Source: Bin55 sp028819195 (GTDB taxonomy: Bacteria; Pseudomonadota; Gammaproteobacteria; Pseudomonadales; Azotimanducaceae). From it: a DNA stretch of 64,000 bases. Under the pieces are notes generated by a model, which saw only the letters and a list, made by a program, of their open reading frames with translations, was not told the origin of the DNA and ran no database searches. A program made the position numbers and the translations under genes. Of the stretch, positions 43,504 through 52,965 are shown one piece after another. Location of the stretch: the NCBI GenBank assembly GCA_028819195.1, contig JAPPMF010000015.1:163536-227535 (forward strand), given 5' to 3'. Each line of letters begins with the position of its first letter. The stretch's first letter is position 1.

Positions 43504-43883
43504 CGGACTGTAATACCATTAGTCTTCAGAGTCGACCGTACTCCTCAGGGGATCCAAATACTTTTCGGTTTACTTGCCGTAGCCAGTAAATCTGTACTCG
43601 TTCAATCGAATTCCATAAAACCGAACTGATTGTGAAACCGTTTAGTAGGTACAAACACCTAAGCGGAATCAGTATAACTAACGCGAATATTGTCGCCCTG
43701 AGTCTAAAGAAATACACATTTAAGTCGTTACCCCGTCATCATCTTGATCGTTCAGTAGTTCAAAACTCCTAGTCGCCGATTCGTTGCTTGAGTGCTACGG
43801 CATTCCTCTGAGCTCGACTTTCGAATGGGGACACTACCCGTAAATCCAAATTTCTTGGACGAATTAGTACAAGATACGTACCT
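43504..43883. other. Intergenic region after envC
   Basis: 380 bp. A minus-strand frame 43526-43717 (63 residues, hydrophobic start) has no ribosome-binding site and is not convincing. Nothing else recognised. Confidence 0.3.
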
Positions 43884-44459
43884 TTAATTGTCAGAATTGG
43901 GTTCGGTTGTGCTCGGGTCAGACTCTGATGGCTGAAACTCCACGTTCTTTAGTTCTTCTTTGAGTTGTTGCTTTGCATTTTTGACAAAGTTGACGACTTC
44001 TTCTGACGAAATCTCACCGTCTTGATTTAGGTCTAATGCCTTGAATTGTTCATCTAGTTCTGCTTCACGCTCTTCATCGGTCAGAGCTTTGAATTCTTCG
44101 TCCCACTCTTCTTCAGGAATACTCTCCATCTCGGTTCGGGAAAGAGCTCCGTTGTTGTCCGTATCGAACTCTTCTATCTTTGAAGAAAATTCCGCTCCCA
44201 AATCTAAAATTGCTGAATCCAAGAGGGGATCGGACATTTCAAGGAAAGCTTCAGCAAAAATTACTGCTAACTCCGACATGGCCTGCACCAACTCGTCTTC
44301 TGCTTCAGAGAGTTCTTCTTCTTTCTGGGTATCACTTTTTTGATGTGAGTCGTCGAGAGCTGGTTCCAAATTGGTGTCTGCATTAAGCTGCTGGGTGGCG
44401 AGTCCAAATGCAAAAATACAAGCAACCGAACTTCCAACTAATAATTTGATGAGTTTCAT
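43884..44459 (-). CDS. Secreted EF-hand protein
   Basis: About 191 residues from ATG 44459 (GGAGG five bases before it). Signal peptide (about 1-25), then a very acidic body with two calcium-binding EF-hand loops: DTDNNGALSRTE near residue 100 and DLNQDGEISSEE near residue 142. Likely periplasmic or surface calcium-binding protein. Monocistronic. No enzymatic domain. Confidence 0.7.
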   Translation of the reverse strand: MKLIKLLVGSSVACIFAFGLATQQLNADTNLEPALDDSHQKSDTQKEEELSEAEDELVQAMSELAVIFAEAFLEMSDPLLDSAILDLGAEFSSKIEEFDTDNNGALSRTEMESIPEEEWDEEFKALTDEEREAELDEQFKALDLNQDGEISSEEVVNFVKNAKQQLKEELKNVEFQPSESDPSTTEPNSDN

Positions 44460-44816
44460 TCCATCCTCCAATGTTCTAAACTGAATGGTTGTTTTAATAT
44501 CTGCACAACCTTATGGTGCAATGTCTTTTCATAGATGTTGATTAGCGTGTTTTAGTTACTGCCACGAGATGTTTACTTAGCTCGAGGTTTATTTTTCCAA
44601 CGTAGACTCAGTCGAAGCGGGGACGAGATTGAAAATAGTTTTATCTTTCTTTAGTTTAGATTATCCGGCTGTTTCAATAGCAAGACAAAATTCACCTATC
44701 CGTCTTTTATGAAAGTTTCCAATAACCGAAAGCAAAAACAGTGGAAACATATATAAAAAGCGACCGTCCCTCATCGGAAACGGTCACTTAACTTTGATCG
44801 TAACTAACTGTAATCG
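44460..44816. other. Intergenic region upstream of EF-hand gene
   Basis: About 360 bp. Holds the promoter side of the EF-hand gene and, at its right end, the terminator of the TlpA-like gene. Otherwise featureless. Confidence 0.4.
44753..44788 (-). terminator. Rho-independent terminator of TlpA-like gene A
   Basis: On the minus strand a 9-bp stem (AGTGACCGT / ACGGTCGCT, one G-T pair) with a 12-base loop is followed by TTTTTAT. It lies 30 bp after the stop of the 685-residue gene. Confidence 0.7.
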
Positions 44817-46874
44817 TTAAATCTGTTCGACTCGTTCCTCAATCTGCTGAATCATGGCCTCAGTTAAACCATGACCACGGGCTAATAGTTTCCCTTCCCT
44901 ATCTATCAACATATAGGTAGGATAACCACGAATGTTCCATTCGTTGTGAACGTCTCCACTTGGACCAATAAACCAGTGATCCCACGGCATATCCGTGTCT
45001 TCGAGGAAATCAGTAACTGTATCGATTCGATCATCCGCACTCACGGACAACAACACGAAATCGGTACCTTCAAACTGCTTAGCGACTTCTCGCATCTTGG
45101 GAATACCTGCGATACATGGACCACACCAGGTAGCCCAGACATCAATTAACACCACTTTACCGAGATATTGATCAAGCGATACTTCCTCGCCATCGAGATT
45201 TTGTGCTTTCACCACGGTCAGTGGTTCACCTAAATTTAAAGCTTTACTGACATACGCTGCCAACTCTTCTGCTTCTTTAATGAGCGGATCATCCGGATCT
45301 AGATGTTCACGAATGCGTGTTAAACCTTCTTGGGCACCGATAGCCATCGACTCTGGAAGTTGGGCTTGACCACGTAAGGCGCGGGCGTAGTTCGCGTAGG
45401 CACGACGCCAACGTTCTTGTGCTTCATATACGGTAGCAAGCTTATATTTAACAACCATTTCACCTCTTGGATCACCATTGAAACTACCCGAGAGGTAATA
45501 ACTCCAAGCTTGTTCGATATCACCTTTCTCGAAATATAGATCACCTAAATAAAGTTGTAGACCCTGCCGTTGTGAAGGAGTAGTTGAGTAGGCGACGAAT
45601 TCCAGTGATTTTTCTCCAAGTGCAATACTCAAATCAGGATCAACACTGTTAAAAGCACAGTATTGAACATAGTTATTCATGTAGACAAATTTGTTTTTGT
45701 CAGGCTGTACATGTAGCCCCTTTTCCAAATTAGCCATTTGAACTTCAACGGAGTCCTCAGCTTCGATACCGAGTACAAACCGTCGCCAAACCGCTTCTTC
45801 AACATGGCGATCTTCTGGATAATCTGCTAAGTATTGATCGAACATGAAACGATCTGAGGCCCCTACTGCAGCATAAAAGTCTAAGTCCTCTTGCCGAACA
45901 TTGCTATTCTTAATCTGTGTTAATGCAAGAAATCCATTTTGTGGGTTGAGCTCAAGACTGTATCCACTTAACAATGAAAAACCAATGTGAATCATCGGTT
46001 GACTATCAATTAACGATTCATCAAATGGTTCTGGTTCCACAACTGTCTCTTCAGCTACCGTTTCCTCTGTCTCAGCTTCAGTTGGTGGAGTATCCGGTTG
46101 AGTAAGTGGAACTGGCATCATTGCAGCCATCTCAGACACCGGTAACTCAGACTCGCCATCGGTAAACCGAATATCAGGAACATTACCACCTGGGAAGCCT
46201 CTTGATACCGCATAACCTTGATCAATCACCGTGTGATATGAGCTAATACCAAAAACAGTTTGTAAGAGATTGGAGTCTTTATCAATAACGGGGATACGAA
46301 CTTGATTGTCAACTTCTGCAACACCTCGAACTACGAGTGCATACTCTTGCATGACATCCTTAACCGTCCTCTCAGCAGCCGGGGTCAATACCACAGTTTG
46401 TGAGTCAAAATCAAACTTGATACTGAAGTGCTTCAATATTGGCCAGCCAATCTTCGCGGTAACGTCGAGGGTTTCGTTAATCTCTTCGTTAGCTTCAGTT
46501 AATGGCTCAAAAATTCCCGGTGGACTTTCAACTAAATCGTCCCGCGATATTTCAAGTGACATTCCTTCACTGAGAAACTTTAGTGTAGTCTCTCCCTCAC
46601 CGAAAGCTAGTGATCGGTTTACCTCACGGAACAGTAAAACCGGCTGTTGTTGCGAATAGTCAAGTACAACGTAGGTATCTTTTTGAAACACCTCGGTTTG
46701 TAGCAACATACGAATACCGATGTTGTTGTCGTACTGATTAAAAGTGGCCGTTCCGCCTTTGCCAACTTCAGTCGTAGCATTTGAAGGCGCATTAAGTTGA
46801 CTGTAGAGGCTTGTGCCTATCAATAACGCGAAAACGGACAAAACTGGTATCGTCCAGCGAGACAAAAATTTCAT
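44817..46874 (-). CDS. Retropepsin-like / TPR / TlpA-thioredoxin protein, paralogue A
   Basis: 685 residues. A signal peptide is followed by two repeated beta-rich units ending in IGWPILKHFSIKFDFDSQ and LLSGYSLELNPQNGFLAL, which resemble the closing half of retropepsin-like aspartyl protease domains. Helical TPR-like repeats occupy about residues 360-540. The C-terminal TlpA-type thioredoxin domain has WATWCGPC near residue 575. The usual Asp-Thr-Gly is not preserved in this copy (FGISSYHTVID). Likely a periplasmic or outer-membrane-linked redox protein. A paralogue lies at 48.3 kb. Confidence 0.7.
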   Translation of the reverse strand: MKFLSRWTIPVLSVFALLIGTSLYSQLNAPSNATTEVGKGGTATFNQYDNNIGIRMLLQTEVFQKDTYVVLDYSQQQPVLLFREVNRSLAFGEGETTLKFLSEGMSLEISRDDLVESPPGIFEPLTEANEEINETLDVTAKIGWPILKHFSIKFDFDSQTVVLTPAAERTVKDVMQEYALVVRGVAEVDNQVRIPVIDKDSNLLQTVFGISSYHTVIDQGYAVSRGFPGGNVPDIRFTDGESELPVSEMAAMMPVPLTQPDTPPTEAETEETVAEETVVEPEPFDESLIDSQPMIHIGFSLLSGYSLELNPQNGFLALTQIKNSNVRQEDLDFYAAVGASDRFMFDQYLADYPEDRHVEEAVWRRFVLGIEAEDSVEVQMANLEKGLHVQPDKNKFVYMNNYVQYCAFNSVDPDLSIALGEKSLEFVAYSTTPSQRQGLQLYLGDLYFEKGDIEQAWSYYLSGSFNGDPRGEMVVKYKLATVYEAQERWRRAYANYARALRGQAQLPESMAIGAQEGLTRIREHLDPDDPLIKEAEELAAYVSKALNLGEPLTVVKAQNLDGEEVSLDQYLGKVVLIDVWATWCGPCIAGIPKMREVAKQFEGTDFVLLSVSADDRIDTVTDFLEDTDMPWDHWFIGPSGDVHNEWNIRGYPTYMLIDREGKLLARGHGLTEAMIQQIEERVEQI

Positions 46875-47104
46875 TGTGTGTGATTCCTGCGTAGTTTTTA
46901 ATTGTGTGCGATTTGGAATACATCTCTTTCGGTATGTTAGATAACTTCCACTGAATTCAGAAGTACCATAAGCCGAAAAAGTTCATCCTTCGAACTCTAT
47001 GTCATAATCATATCCATTTAGCGTCTTTTTGCAAATCGATGACTACCGTCAAGATTGTAGTATTCAAAAAAATTTTGGGAATTACGTAGATAACTTGACC
47101 AATT

Positions 47105-47303
47105 TCAAATTTTTTTCAAACCAGCTGTTTTTAGAATGCTGTTTGCGGTATGTCGAGATTTCATTTTGATAGGAACCGCGAGCGGTTCATTTGGTTTGTC
47201 TTTGTATATATATCTTGTGTGATCGTTTACTTCCAAAACGAGTAAATTCATACCCAGCCTCTTTTAGACGTTCTTCAACAGGTTTAGTGTAGTAAGAAGC
47301 CAA
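47105..47303 (-). pseudogene. hicA: hicA toxin gene, frameshifted in an AT repeat
   Basis: On the minus strand, TTG 47303 follows the hicB stop by six bases and reads SYYTKPVEERLKEAGYEFTR and GSKRSHKI, then goes out of frame and stops at 47187. Two bases more in the tract (AT)4 at about 47205-47213 would restore the frame to KDKPNEPLAVPIKMKSR and HTANSILKTAGLKKI, the typical HicA end, stopping at 47105. HicA is an mRNA-cleaving toxin. The break is in a dinucleotide repeat, so slippage is possible. Confidence 0.65.
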
Positions 47304-47309
47304 ATCAAA

Positions 47310-47603
47310 TCAACAAGTAACCGCCGCGACTTCCTGTGAGTGATATACATTGAGATCGTATTTTGGCGCCGTACTTTCTCCTTTGATACATACAACTTTG
47401 AACACTATTTCGGCAGCTGGTAATGCTAGGTTGGCAACAGCCAATAGATCGAGATATGTGCTAATGATTCGCATTGGTAGATCATCGAGATTACTCGCCT
47501 CCACGAATAAACCCACAACATCCTCACTCGTGGCACTCCATGTTTTTACATCCTCATCCCACACTGCTTTGATTTGTATGTGATTGCTTGATAACATTTC
47601 CAT
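47310..47603 (-). CDS. hicB: HicB-like antitoxin (DUF1902)
   Basis: 97 residues with the DUF1902/HicB fold start HIQIKAVWDEDVKTWSATSE, then DVVGLFVEASNLDDL. It pairs with the adjacent hicA and should neutralise it. No separate DNA-binding tail is obvious. ATG 47603 or 47597 (GGAG upstream). Upstream of hicA in the same frame, so a readthrough would fuse them. Confidence 0.7.
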   Translation of the reverse strand: MEMLSSNHIQIKAVWDEDVKTWSATSEDVVGLFVEASNLDDLPMRIISTYLDLLAVANLALPAAEIVFKVVCIKGESTAPKYDLNVYHSQEVAAVTC

Positions 47604-47824
47604 ACTCTCCTATCAGGTTGAAGGTTTTAGAGCGTTTATAAAACTTTTAGATTGGTAAACGCAATGCATATTCTATATGCTATTTGTTATAAATTTCAAA
47701 AAAATTACAGTACACTTGAAAGAATAAATTGAAGTCAATTATTGTACTCTAAATCGTTCTATAACTTTGGAATACGTAATGACAAAACGATTTTGTATTG
47801 GATAGTAGCGTTTTTTGCGATAAC

Positions 47825-47853
47825 CAAAAAAGCAACTTGGTTTCAAGCCAAGT
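47825..47853 (-). terminator. Terminator after the 100-residue hypothetical gene
   Basis: Minus-strand stem ACTTGG / CCAAGT with a 7-base loop, followed by a TTTTTT run. Directly after the gene ending at 47859. Confidence 0.6.
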
Positions 47854-47858
47854 CTGCG

Positions 47859-48161
47859 TCAGCTCTTTGTTCGTTTAAGTCGTCTCAGTTCCTCTAATCT
47901 CTCAATCTGTTCGTCAAAATCCTTCAGCGACTGAACTAAAAGTGGTGCAACCGCATGCGTACAAATCTTCTTTCTCGATTCAATTCCTTCTTTCACCTCA
48001 AACAGTTTGTACTTTAAAGCATCCAAAACCAAACCTTTGTTGATGTTGTTTTCATACAAATGATCGATGATTTCAATCGTATCTTTCAGAATATCGTCCA
48101 AAGTATCCAACAAATCTAAGTCGTCGAATTGACTGTCGCTGTCGGTATTCTCGTCACTCAT
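47859..48161 (-). CDS. Hypothetical acidic helical protein
   Basis: 100 residues, not recognised. Acidic N-terminus (residues 1-30), helical throughout, ending EQIERLEELRRLKRTKS. Followed by a clear terminator. Soluble, probably cytosolic. Confidence 0.5.
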   Translation of the reverse strand: MSDENTDSDSQFDDLDLLDTLDDILKDTIEIIDHLYENNINKGLVLDALKYKLFEVKEGIESRKKICTHAVAPLLVQSLKDFDEQIERLEELRRLKRTKS

Positions 48162-48234
48162 CCTAAATACCTTGAACCACTTTCGAGTGCTATCCGTTGG
48201 AAATGAACTTTATTAACTAATATCTAGGTTGGGT

Positions 48235-48270
48235 ATAAAAAACGCCAACGTTAACCATAACGTTGGCGTT
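48235..48270 (-). terminator. Rho-independent terminator of TlpA-like gene B
   Basis: Perfect 12-bp stem AACGCCAACGTT / AACGTTGGCGTT with a 6-base loop; the minus strand then reads TTTTTTATA. It lies 68 bp after the stop of the 659-residue gene. Among the strongest terminators in the window. Confidence 0.85.
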
Positions 48271-48337
48271 CAGGACAATATATGCAAGCATAGTTAGAAA
48301 GAATGAAAACTAACTATGCTTGTTCAATAAAGCTAAT

Positions 48338-50317
48338 CTATTGCAAATTACTAACGCTAACTCCTTTAACGTTTTGCTCGATCAGATCAATCATCTCATC
48401 GGTGAGTGAATGACCGCGTGCTAGTAATGTACCTTCTTGATCGATCAACATATAGGTTGGATAGCCACGAATATTCCACTCGAGGTGAACGTCGCTACTC
48501 GCACCGATGTGCCAGTGATCCCACGGCAGAGGTTCATCGATTAGAAACTCTTTAACTGTTTCTACTTGGTCGTCTGCACTAACCGATAACACCGTAAAGT
48601 CGGTACCTTCAAACTGTTGCGCAACTTCGCGTAACTTCGGTAATCCAGCGATACACGGACCACACCACGTAGCCCAAACATCAATGAGAACTACTTGACC
48701 TTGAAAATCAGTTAATGATTGCTCAACACCATCCAAGTTGCTCGCTTTAACAATACTCAATGGTTCACCAAGCTTCACCGGCTTAGCTACATACAACAAA
48801 ATATTTTCTGCTTCTTTCAATAGTGGATCACTTGGATCAAGGTGTTCACGAATGCGCGATAGACCTTCTTGTGCATCAGCAGCTAGGTCTTCCGGTAGGG
48901 TTCTTTGGTCGCGTAGTGAACGGGCATAATTCGCATAGGCTCGACGCCAACGTTGTTGCTCTTCATAAACAGTAGCGAGTTTAACTTTGACAACACCTTC
49001 TAATCGAGGATCACCATTGAAAGCACTAGAAAGATAGTATCGCCAGGCTTCATCGACTTCTTCTTTACCGTAATGTAAATCACCCAATAACAATTGAACT
49101 TTCTGTCGATCCCCTGGGTTTTCTGCTGTAGCAACATAATCTAATGCACGGACTCCAACGGCGATTGATAGATCGGGTTGGGCGTCACTTGCGTATGCTA
49201 CATTAAGAAAATCGTTGAGATATCGAAACTTTTCTTGTTCGGGTGTAACATTTAAGCCTTTTTCCAAAGCAGCCATTTGTGGTTCTAGACTATCCGCTGC
49301 ATCAAGACCAAGTACAAATCGGTTAAGAACCGCTTCTTCAACATTTCGGTCTTCGGGATAGAGCTCTAAAAAGGCATCTAACTCATGCCGATCTTGATTC
49401 CGCATTGCTTGATAAAAGACGGCGTCTTCTTCGCGCCAATTACTATTTTTAACCTGAGTTAAGGCTAAATATCCAGCATTCGGATTAATCTCCATATTGA
49501 AGCCCGTCAACAATGACAAACCGGAAGCCATAACAAAGAGACCCGGATCTTCTTCCGGTGTCGGAGTTTGCATCAAAGCTGCCATGTCTTTGATGGACTT
49601 TGACTTATCGCCATCAACAAATGCAATCTCAGCAGCATCTTCGCCTGGATATGCAAGGGTATCACCAAACGTGCGATCAATTCTTGTATGGTAGGTCGAG
49701 GTGTCGAATTGCATAAAGACGCGATCGGAATTGTTAGCTACAACTGGCACCCATACTTCGTCATTTATTTGTTGGAGACCTTGAATGACGAGTTCAAACT
49801 GTTGTCGAGCCTCAGCTTCAGTTCGTTCTGCCGAAGGTGTTAACGTCAATCTTTGGGAGTCGAAATCAAGGTTCAGCGCGTAATTTTTCAGAATGGGCCA
49901 GCCAATTTTGGCAGCAACGTCAATTTGGTCGTTCTCTTCTGCATACTCAGCCGTCAAGGTGTTACACAGTAAATCAGCGGCGACACCGATATCTGAACGA
50001 TTCACACTTAGTTCCAAATTTGGACCTTTGATTTTCAGCGTATCTTCGCCTTCGCCAAACCTCAACGTACCTAAGACACAACTCTGAATCTCGAAAGCGT
50101 TAGTCTGGGCATAGTCGATGACAACGTAGGTTTCTTTCCGCCAAACTTCTGTCTCCAAGACGAGTCGCATAGCAATGTTATCGCTATAGATACTCATATC
50201 TACGGCACCACCAATCCCGGTTTCCGGAATGTCTTGGCTTTGTGCTTGTAACGAAAGTCCGAAGAACAAAGCAAGAATGGGTAACCAAATCAGGTTACAA
50301 AAAGAAATTCTCTTCAT
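48338..50317 (-). CDS. Retropepsin-like / TPR / TlpA-thioredoxin protein, paralogue B
   Basis: 659 residues with the same order as paralogue A: signal peptide, two retropepsin-like repeats, TPR region and TlpA thioredoxin with WATWCGPCIAG near residue 545. This copy has FDTSTYHTRID in the second repeat, which resembles the aspartyl-protease active-site strand (D-T-S/G), while A does not. The two proteins are close through the thioredoxin domain (WDHWxIGxSxDVHxEWNIRG shared). Probably secreted and membrane-linked. Confidence 0.7.
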   Translation of the reverse strand: MKRISFCNLIWLPILALFFGLSLQAQSQDIPETGIGGAVDMSIYSDNIAMRLVLETEVWRKETYVVIDYAQTNAFEIQSCVLGTLRFGEGEDTLKIKGPNLELSVNRSDIGVAADLLCNTLTAEYAEENDQIDVAAKIGWPILKNYALNLDFDSQRLTLTPSAERTEAEARQQFELVIQGLQQINDEVWVPVVANNSDRVFMQFDTSTYHTRIDRTFGDTLAYPGEDAAEIAFVDGDKSKSIKDMAALMQTPTPEEDPGLFVMASGLSLLTGFNMEINPNAGYLALTQVKNSNWREEDAVFYQAMRNQDRHELDAFLELYPEDRNVEEAVLNRFVLGLDAADSLEPQMAALEKGLNVTPEQEKFRYLNDFLNVAYASDAQPDLSIAVGVRALDYVATAENPGDRQKVQLLLGDLHYGKEEVDEAWRYYLSSAFNGDPRLEGVVKVKLATVYEEQQRWRRAYANYARSLRDQRTLPEDLAADAQEGLSRIREHLDPSDPLLKEAENILLYVAKPVKLGEPLSIVKASNLDGVEQSLTDFQGQVVLIDVWATWCGPCIAGLPKLREVAQQFEGTDFTVLSVSADDQVETVKEFLIDEPLPWDHWHIGASSDVHLEWNIRGYPTYMLIDQEGTLLARGHSLTDEMIDLIEQNVKGVSVSNLQ

Positions 50318-50537
50318 AGTGTTGTAATCCTCAAAAATGTATTAAGAATGCACGGGAACCGACTTTTTAGTCCCAATGCAATCCGTGTTTGTACGAGCAT
50401 CCTCGGGTTCAATCGAATCGCTCGTACCTCGCTTCTCGGAATAATTATAAGTCAAAACCAGTTTCAGCTAGTAACGTTTTATAAAACTTTAGTGATATTT
50501 ACCGATTTTCACTCCAAATCCTTCGTTGCGGTTAAAC

Positions 50538-52877
50538 TCAATTGCCGGAATCCTCAACGCCAATCGCTTCCTCAGTGTTGGCATCAGATTCATGATTGGT
50601 TTTCGGTTTCGAAAACGCGATCAAAAACACAAATCCTACCAACAGAACTGCCGCGATGGTAAAGACGATGTCGCCCGGGACTCGCAACCATACCAAAGTT
50701 TCCATAATTGGAGAGTGCATAAATTCAGCCGTACGGGCATGCCAATAACCTTCGGAGAAGGCAGTAATTCCTTGCAAAATTCCTTGTGGTAATAACGACA
50801 CAAAAACCATCAGCGCTAGACCCGCATTAAACAACCAGAACACCCAGTTCAAGACCTTGTCGGACCAGAGCTTTTCGAGCTGGGGCATATCGCGCAAACA
50901 TAAGAGCAATAAGCCAATTCCTAACAGACCATACACGCCAAATAACGCTGCGTGTCCGTGAGTTGGCGTTGTCATTAATCCTTGCATGAAGTAAAGTGAT
51001 AAAGGTGGATTAATGAGAAATCCCAATACTCCAGCACCAACCAAATTCCAGAAAGCGACAGCTAAGAAGAATTTCAAAGGAATGTTGTAACGTTTAACCC
51101 AGGGAGAATAACGTTCTACTTTCCAATGATCGTGCGCATCGAAGGCGATGAGTGCCAGGGGGACAACTTCTAACGCCGAAAAGACCGCACCTAAAGCTAA
51201 CACTGATTGCGGCGTTCCAGCAAAGTAAAGATGGTGGAATGTTCCGAGAACTCCGCCGCCTAGAAAGATCATCGCGGAAAACATGACATAAATCGCCGCA
51301 GTTTCGGCTCGCAATAAGCGCATGTGGACGAAAATCCACGCTACCCACGCCGTTGCGAAAACTTCAAACACACCTTCCACCCACAAGTGGACTACCCACC
51401 AGCGCCAATATTCGACAACCGTCAGGTGACTTGTGCGATCATAAAGTAACCCAGCACAGAACAATAAGCCTACACCTAGCGAAGATAAGAATAGTACTAA
51501 GAGCAGATGTCGATCTGGACGTTTTTCTCTGATTGCGGGGATCACGCAACGACCCATCAGTACTAACCACACAATGAGTCCGACAGCAATGAGAATCTGC
51601 CAAGCGCGACCCATGTCTAGGAACTCATACCCTTGGTGTCCGAACCAATACACCAGAGTAGGATCGGTCATTTGACCAGTGAGAACTAAGGCAGCTCCAG
51701 CAAGTGAACCAACCACTGCAATCACTAAGGCGACCCACAAAAAGTTAACGCCGAACGCTTGACCACGTGGTTCTTTTCCAGCAATCAGCGGTCCCAAATA
51801 TAGACCAGCTCCAAGCCACGCGGTTGCAATCCAAAGTACGGCAAGTTGCACGTGCCAGGTGCGAGTCATAGCATAAGGTGCTACGTCAGATATGGGAATT
51901 CCATAAAACTCTTGACCCTCAACTTGATAGTGAGCGGTAACTGCTCCTAAAATCACCTGTACAAGAATGAGCGCCGCAACAATCCAAAGGTATTTTTTCA
52001 CCGCTAGCATCGACGCGGTACGGACTTTTGTCGACAGCGGATTCGTCGACCCAAATCCTTCCGATGGTCGCGTATCGTGAATCCACTCTTCGCGTTCTCG
52101 GAGGAAGAACCAACACAGTAAGCCGATACCACAAATCAACAGCACCACAGACACAAAAGTCCAAATGAAAGCTGGTGTCGTCGGAGTATTTCCGATGAGT
52201 GGTTCATGCGGCCAATTACTGGTGTAAGTGAACTCATACCCAGGGCGATTAGTACCAGCAGCCCACGCGGTCCACCACCACCATGCTGTGATTGCATGAA
52301 CATCTTCTTGGGTAATATGATTGAGTAGTGTTTCAGGCATCGCGTACTGCTCGCGCAACTCGGCACCATGCTCGAAATCACCGGAAATGCCAAAGAGCAT
52401 TTCATAATGGTCAATCACCGCGCGAATAGCTTCTTCTCGTTCTCGAGAGATTGTGATCGTGCCAGTACTCGCGTCGTAAGTATTCGTGCGAATCTGTTGC
52501 GTCACCTCAGCGATGCGTTTCGCACGGTCCGGTTTACTCAGTGAATCGAGTGGACCAGCTTGATTAGCAAGATGCATGGCCTCACGATGTAATACATCGG
52601 TAGTCCAATCAGGTGCCAAATATGCTCCGTGTCCCCAGACCGAACCCATCTCCATGCCCCCTATCCGCCGCCAGACATCACGACCCGCGTCTATGTGACT
52701 TTTTGAGAAAATGACTTCAGGTGGATTAGACCCATCCAATACTACCGCTTCGGGGACGGGTGGTTTCACACGAAACGATACACCACCAAAGATCAGCAGT
52801 AGTGCAAACATTAAGATCATCGTAGCTCCGAAAATAAGCCACAACCTTTTTATGGGAAATAGTTCTCGATAATTCAT
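50538..52877 (-). CDS. norB: Quinol-dependent nitric oxide reductase (qNOR)
   Basis: About 779 residues from ATG 52877 (GAGGG seven bases before). The N-terminal cytochrome-c-like extension is heme-free, then about 14 TM helices. The active-site segments are HLWVEGVFEVFATAW (His and Glu), GTFHHLYFAGTP (non-heme iron His pair) and HGHAALFGVYG. The HH pair and Glu are those of qNOR; nitric oxide dismutases differ there. It reduces NO to N2O with quinol electrons. No NorR or NsrR gene is seen in the window. Confidence 0.93.
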   Translation of the reverse strand: MNYRELFPIKRLWLIFGATMILMFALLLIFGGVSFRVKPPVPEAVVLDGSNPPEVIFSKSHIDAGRDVWRRIGGMEMGSVWGHGAYLAPDWTTDVLHREAMHLANQAGPLDSLSKPDRAKRIAEVTQQIRTNTYDASTGTITISREREEAIRAVIDHYEMLFGISGDFEHGAELREQYAMPETLLNHITQEDVHAITAWWWWTAWAAGTNRPGYEFTYTSNWPHEPLIGNTPTTPAFIWTFVSVVLLICGIGLLCWFFLREREEWIHDTRPSEGFGSTNPLSTKVRTASMLAVKKYLWIVAALILVQVILGAVTAHYQVEGQEFYGIPISDVAPYAMTRTWHVQLAVLWIATAWLGAGLYLGPLIAGKEPRGQAFGVNFLWVALVIAVVGSLAGAALVLTGQMTDPTLVYWFGHQGYEFLDMGRAWQILIAVGLIVWLVLMGRCVIPAIREKRPDRHLLLVLFLSSLGVGLLFCAGLLYDRTSHLTVVEYWRWWVVHLWVEGVFEVFATAWVAWIFVHMRLLRAETAAIYVMFSAMIFLGGGVLGTFHHLYFAGTPQSVLALGAVFSALEVVPLALIAFDAHDHWKVERYSPWVKRYNIPLKFFLAVAFWNLVGAGVLGFLINPPLSLYFMQGLMTTPTHGHAALFGVYGLLGIGLLLLCLRDMPQLEKLWSDKVLNWVFWLFNAGLALMVFVSLLPQGILQGITAFSEGYWHARTAEFMHSPIMETLVWLRVPGDIVFTIAAVLLVGFVFLIAFSKPKTNHESDANTEEAIGVEDSGN

Positions 52878-52965
52878 AAACAACAAACCCTCAGTTTTTC
52901 AAAAATACCAAAAGCAACTCGCAAGCTAAAACGAAAAACACCTGTCATTCGTGTTGATTTTCGGC

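Noticed and set aside
43526..43717. Hydrophobic minus-strand ORF after envC
   Set aside because: GTG start without ribosome-binding site; could be chance in AT-rich sequence.
50538..52877. Nitric oxide dismutase instead of reductase
   Set aside because: The non-heme iron His pair (FHHLY) and Glu of qNOR are present.
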